From: an uncultured Oscillospiraceae bacterium
Lineage (GTDB): Bacteria; Bacillota; Clostridia; Oscillospirales; Oscillospiraceae
DNA: 7,243 bases
Reading direction: 5' to 3'
Assembly: GCA_900756715.1 (NCBI GenBank)
Contig: CAAELC010000031.1
Span: 1 to 7,243 of the forward strand
Below are positions 5,833-7,243 of this stretch, in pieces. The notes under the pieces were generated by a model. It ran no database searches. It worked only from the letters and a program-made list of their open reading frames with translations, and had not been told where the DNA came from. The stretch's first letter is position 1, and every line of letters begins with the position of its first letter. The translations under genes and the position numbers were made by a program.

Positions 5833-6855
5833 TCACTGCACGATCATATAGCTGCCGCTGCTCTGGGCCTCGCGCACCATCTTCACCAACTGCGTTTCGC
5901 TCTTGAAGCTGTCCGGCAGCTTCTGCACCAGCGCATCGCAATCCACGGTGTAGCTGTCGGCATAAATGCGGTCGAAACCGGCCAGCAGCGTGGGGGTCAG
6001 GCCGCTCACCTCCGGGTTATCCTCCCGCAGCACCACCGACACCGCCGTGATTTTCGGCACTGCCTCCCGCACTGCGCTCACCAGATCGGTCAGCACCTTT
6101 TCTCTGTTCACATCTGCAGCCACATCCAGCAGGTCCGTTCGCCCATAGGTGGGATAGCCGAACCAATCCAGCAGGATCTCGTCAAATCCCATCTCTGCCA
6201 GTTCCCGGCAGACCTGCTTCAGATAGTCTGCTGTCACCGCGCTGGCCGGGTCCAGCCAGCACTGGCTGTTGTAATCGTACCACAGCCATCCGTCCGTAGT
6301 GCGCTTCAGTCCCGCCTCGTCCACATGGTCATAGGCGTAGGCCGTGTCGCACAGGGCGCTGACCTGGGCCACCATATGCTTCCCGCTGGCCAGCAGCGCC
6401 TTCAGATGCTCCGTGTCCAGCGCATCCCCACTGTCTGCCCGGCTGCTTACCGGAAAGCCCGGCTGATAGGTAAAGCTTCCGTCCGCCAGCTTCACATTGA
6501 TGACCAGCGTGTCTGCCTCTGCCGCCTCCTGCAGCACCCCGGCAGGCTCCCGCGTCAGCACATCGGAAGACAGCTCCTGCCCATGCACCACATCAATGGT
6601 GGGCCGCTGCGGCTCCTCCCGCTCCAGCGGCACATTGTTCTCCTCTGTCCCGCCGCCGTCCGTGTCTGTGTCGGGCTTTTCCTTCTTCCCGAAGGGCAGC
6701 TCCAGATGCACCTTCCCGCTGTCATCATATACCAGATGATTCTGGCAATACAGAAAGGCGCAGGCTCCCAGCAGCAGAATAACCAGTACAACGATCAGGA
6801 TTTTCTTCCCTGTCGGCATGCGTCCGTGGTAGCTGTTGTATCCTTTGGTAGCCAT
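5833..6855 (-). CDS. Membrane-anchored putative glycoside-hydrolase-like protein (DUF4015 type)
   Basis: The 340-residue product has a short cytoplasmic tail containing GYNSYHGR, one transmembrane segment (about 19-36), and an acidic, Asp/Glu/Gly-rich linker (about 55-85). An extracytoplasmic domain follows that resembles the DUF4015 'putative glycosyl hydrolase' TIM-barrel family. The most telling block is CWLDPASAVTADYLKQVCRE (199-218), followed by LAEMGFDEILLDWFGYP (219-235). In it Asp230, at the end of a predicted beta strand, is a candidate active-site or ligand residue. AGGAGGG (6861-6867) lies 5 nt before the ATG at 6855. rpiB ends 49 nt upstream with no terminator between, so the two may share a transcript. 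Substrate and activity are unknown; a cell-wall or spore-coat polysaccharide is only a guess. Confidence 0.75.
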   Translation of the reverse strand: MATKGYNSYHGRMPTGKKILIVVLVILLLGACAFLYCQNHLVYDDSGKVHLELPFGKKEKPDTDTDGGGTEENNVPLEREEPQRPTIDVVHGQELSSDVLTREPAGVLQEAAEADTLVINVKLADGSFTYQPGFPVSSRADSGDALDTEHLKALLASGKHMVAQVSALCDTAYAYDHVDEAGLKRTTDGWLWYDYNSQCWLDPASAVTADYLKQVCRELAEMGFDEILLDWFGYPTYGRTDLLDVAADVNREKVLTDLVSAVREAVPKITAVSVVLREDNPEVSGLTPTLLAGFDRIYADSYTVDCDALVQKLPDSFKSETQLVKMVREAQSSGSYMIVQ

Positions 6856-6904
6856 ATTGTCCCTCCTGTGTTATGTAAGGTTTTCTGCTGTTTTCTCTGC
6901 GGGC

Positions 6905-7243
6905 TTACTTGTCCATGTCAGCCAGCTTCTTCAGCCGGCGCACATGGCGCTCTCCGCCTTCAAACTCCGTGTTCAGGAACACCTCTACAATGCGTTTTGC
7001 CATATTGGGGCCGGTCAGTCCCGCGCCCAGCGCCAGCACATTGGCGTCATTGTGGCGGCGGGTCATTTCTGCCGCCAGCGGATCGGTGCAGTGGGCGCAG
7101 CGGGCGCCTTTGACCTTGTTGGCGGCGATGGAAATACCGATGCCGGTGGTGCAGATTACGATTCCCTTGTCGCACTGGCCGGAGACAACGGCTTTTGCAA
7201 CCGCCTCACCGTATTCCGGGTAATCCACGCTCTCCGTGGAGAA
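6905..7243 (-). CDS. rpiB: Ribose-5-phosphate isomerase B, N terminus cut by window edge
   Basis: RpiB interconverts ribulose 5-phosphate and ribose 5-phosphate in the non-oxidative pentose phosphate pathway, in the cytoplasm. The frame is open through the right edge and 112 residues are visible; the family is about 145-150, so some 35-40 residues including the start and the N-terminal Asp-His motif lie outside. Visible motifs are STESVDYPEYG, GIVICTTGIGISIAANK (with the catalytic-base cysteine), RRHNDANVLALGAG (with the active-site histidine) and GGERHVRRL near the end (phosphate-binding arginines). The GTG at 7228 is internal, not a start. In E. coli the cysteine is followed by Gly-Thr-Gly; here it is Thr-Thr-Gly. 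It stands upstream of the DUF4015-type gene. Confidence 0.93.
   Translation of the reverse strand, partial: FSTESVDYPEYGEAVAKAVVSGQCDKGIVICTTGIGISIAANKVKGARCAHCTDPLAAEMTRRHNDANVLALGAGLTGPNMAKRIVEVFLNTEFEGGERHVRRLKKLADMDK

Noticed and set aside
5428..7113. Long plus-strand open frame of 561 codons
   Set aside because: It overlaps the end of the ylbJ-like gene in another frame, runs through the terminator and then antisense to the DUF4015-type gene and rpiB. No recognisable domain.
1..7243. CRISPR array, insertion sequence, tRNA/rRNA, phage or defence genes
   Set aside because: No spaced direct repeats, transposase motifs, tRNA-like cloverleaf or rRNA stretch were seen on either strand.

Overview
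The window looks like chromosomal DNA from a GC-rich, endospore-forming member of the Clostridia, most likely an Oscillospiraceae-type gut anaerobe. The reasons are two sporulation families encoded side by side (YqfC, YqfD), a third sporulation-type membrane protein (YlbJ-like), the Firmicutes gene order yqfC-yqfD-phoH-ybeY-...-era, strong GGAGG-type ribosome binding sites and generally high GC. The taxon is an inference from gene content and style. No marker here fixes a genus.

Bases 1-4711 hold one minus-strand run, read right to left: yqfC, yqfD, phoH, ybeY, a DUF1287-type exported protein, then era. The first four are packed tightly. yqfC and yqfD are 1 nt apart, yqfD and phoH 24 nt apart, and phoH and ybeY overlap by 4 nt. 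A palindromic intergenic repeat and the DUF1287 gene lie between ybeY and era. In the better-known Firmicutes version of this cluster, dgkA and cdd are found there. pgpH/yqfF, normally between phoH and ybeY, is also absent. YbeY, Era and PhoH form an RNA/ribosome-maturation set: YbeY and Era both act on 16S rRNA and the small subunit, and PhoH is a P-loop ATPase tied to RNA metabolism. yqfC and yqfD belong to the mother-cell sporulation programme.

Bases 4712-4819 are a short divergent regulatory region. Each strand carries a match to the sporulation factor SigE promoter, both with a 14-bp spacer: one facing yqfC, one facing the ylbJ-like gene. An 8-bp inverted repeat surrounds the -10 element on the ylbJ side.

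Bases 4820-5746 encode the plus-strand YlbJ-like multi-spanning membrane protein, probably starting at TTG. It converges on a minus-strand gene for a membrane-anchored putative glycoside-hydrolase-like protein (DUF4015 type, 5833-6855). A strong bidirectional terminator lies between them. Upstream of that gene is the C-terminal three-quarters of rpiB, cut by the right edge of the window.

No CRISPR array, insertion sequence, tRNA, rRNA or defence system is visible. Most of the window is ordinary core genome. The points worth a second look are the divergent SigE-like promoters with the dyad, the altered ybeY-era interval with its repeat, and the two exported proteins of unknown role.
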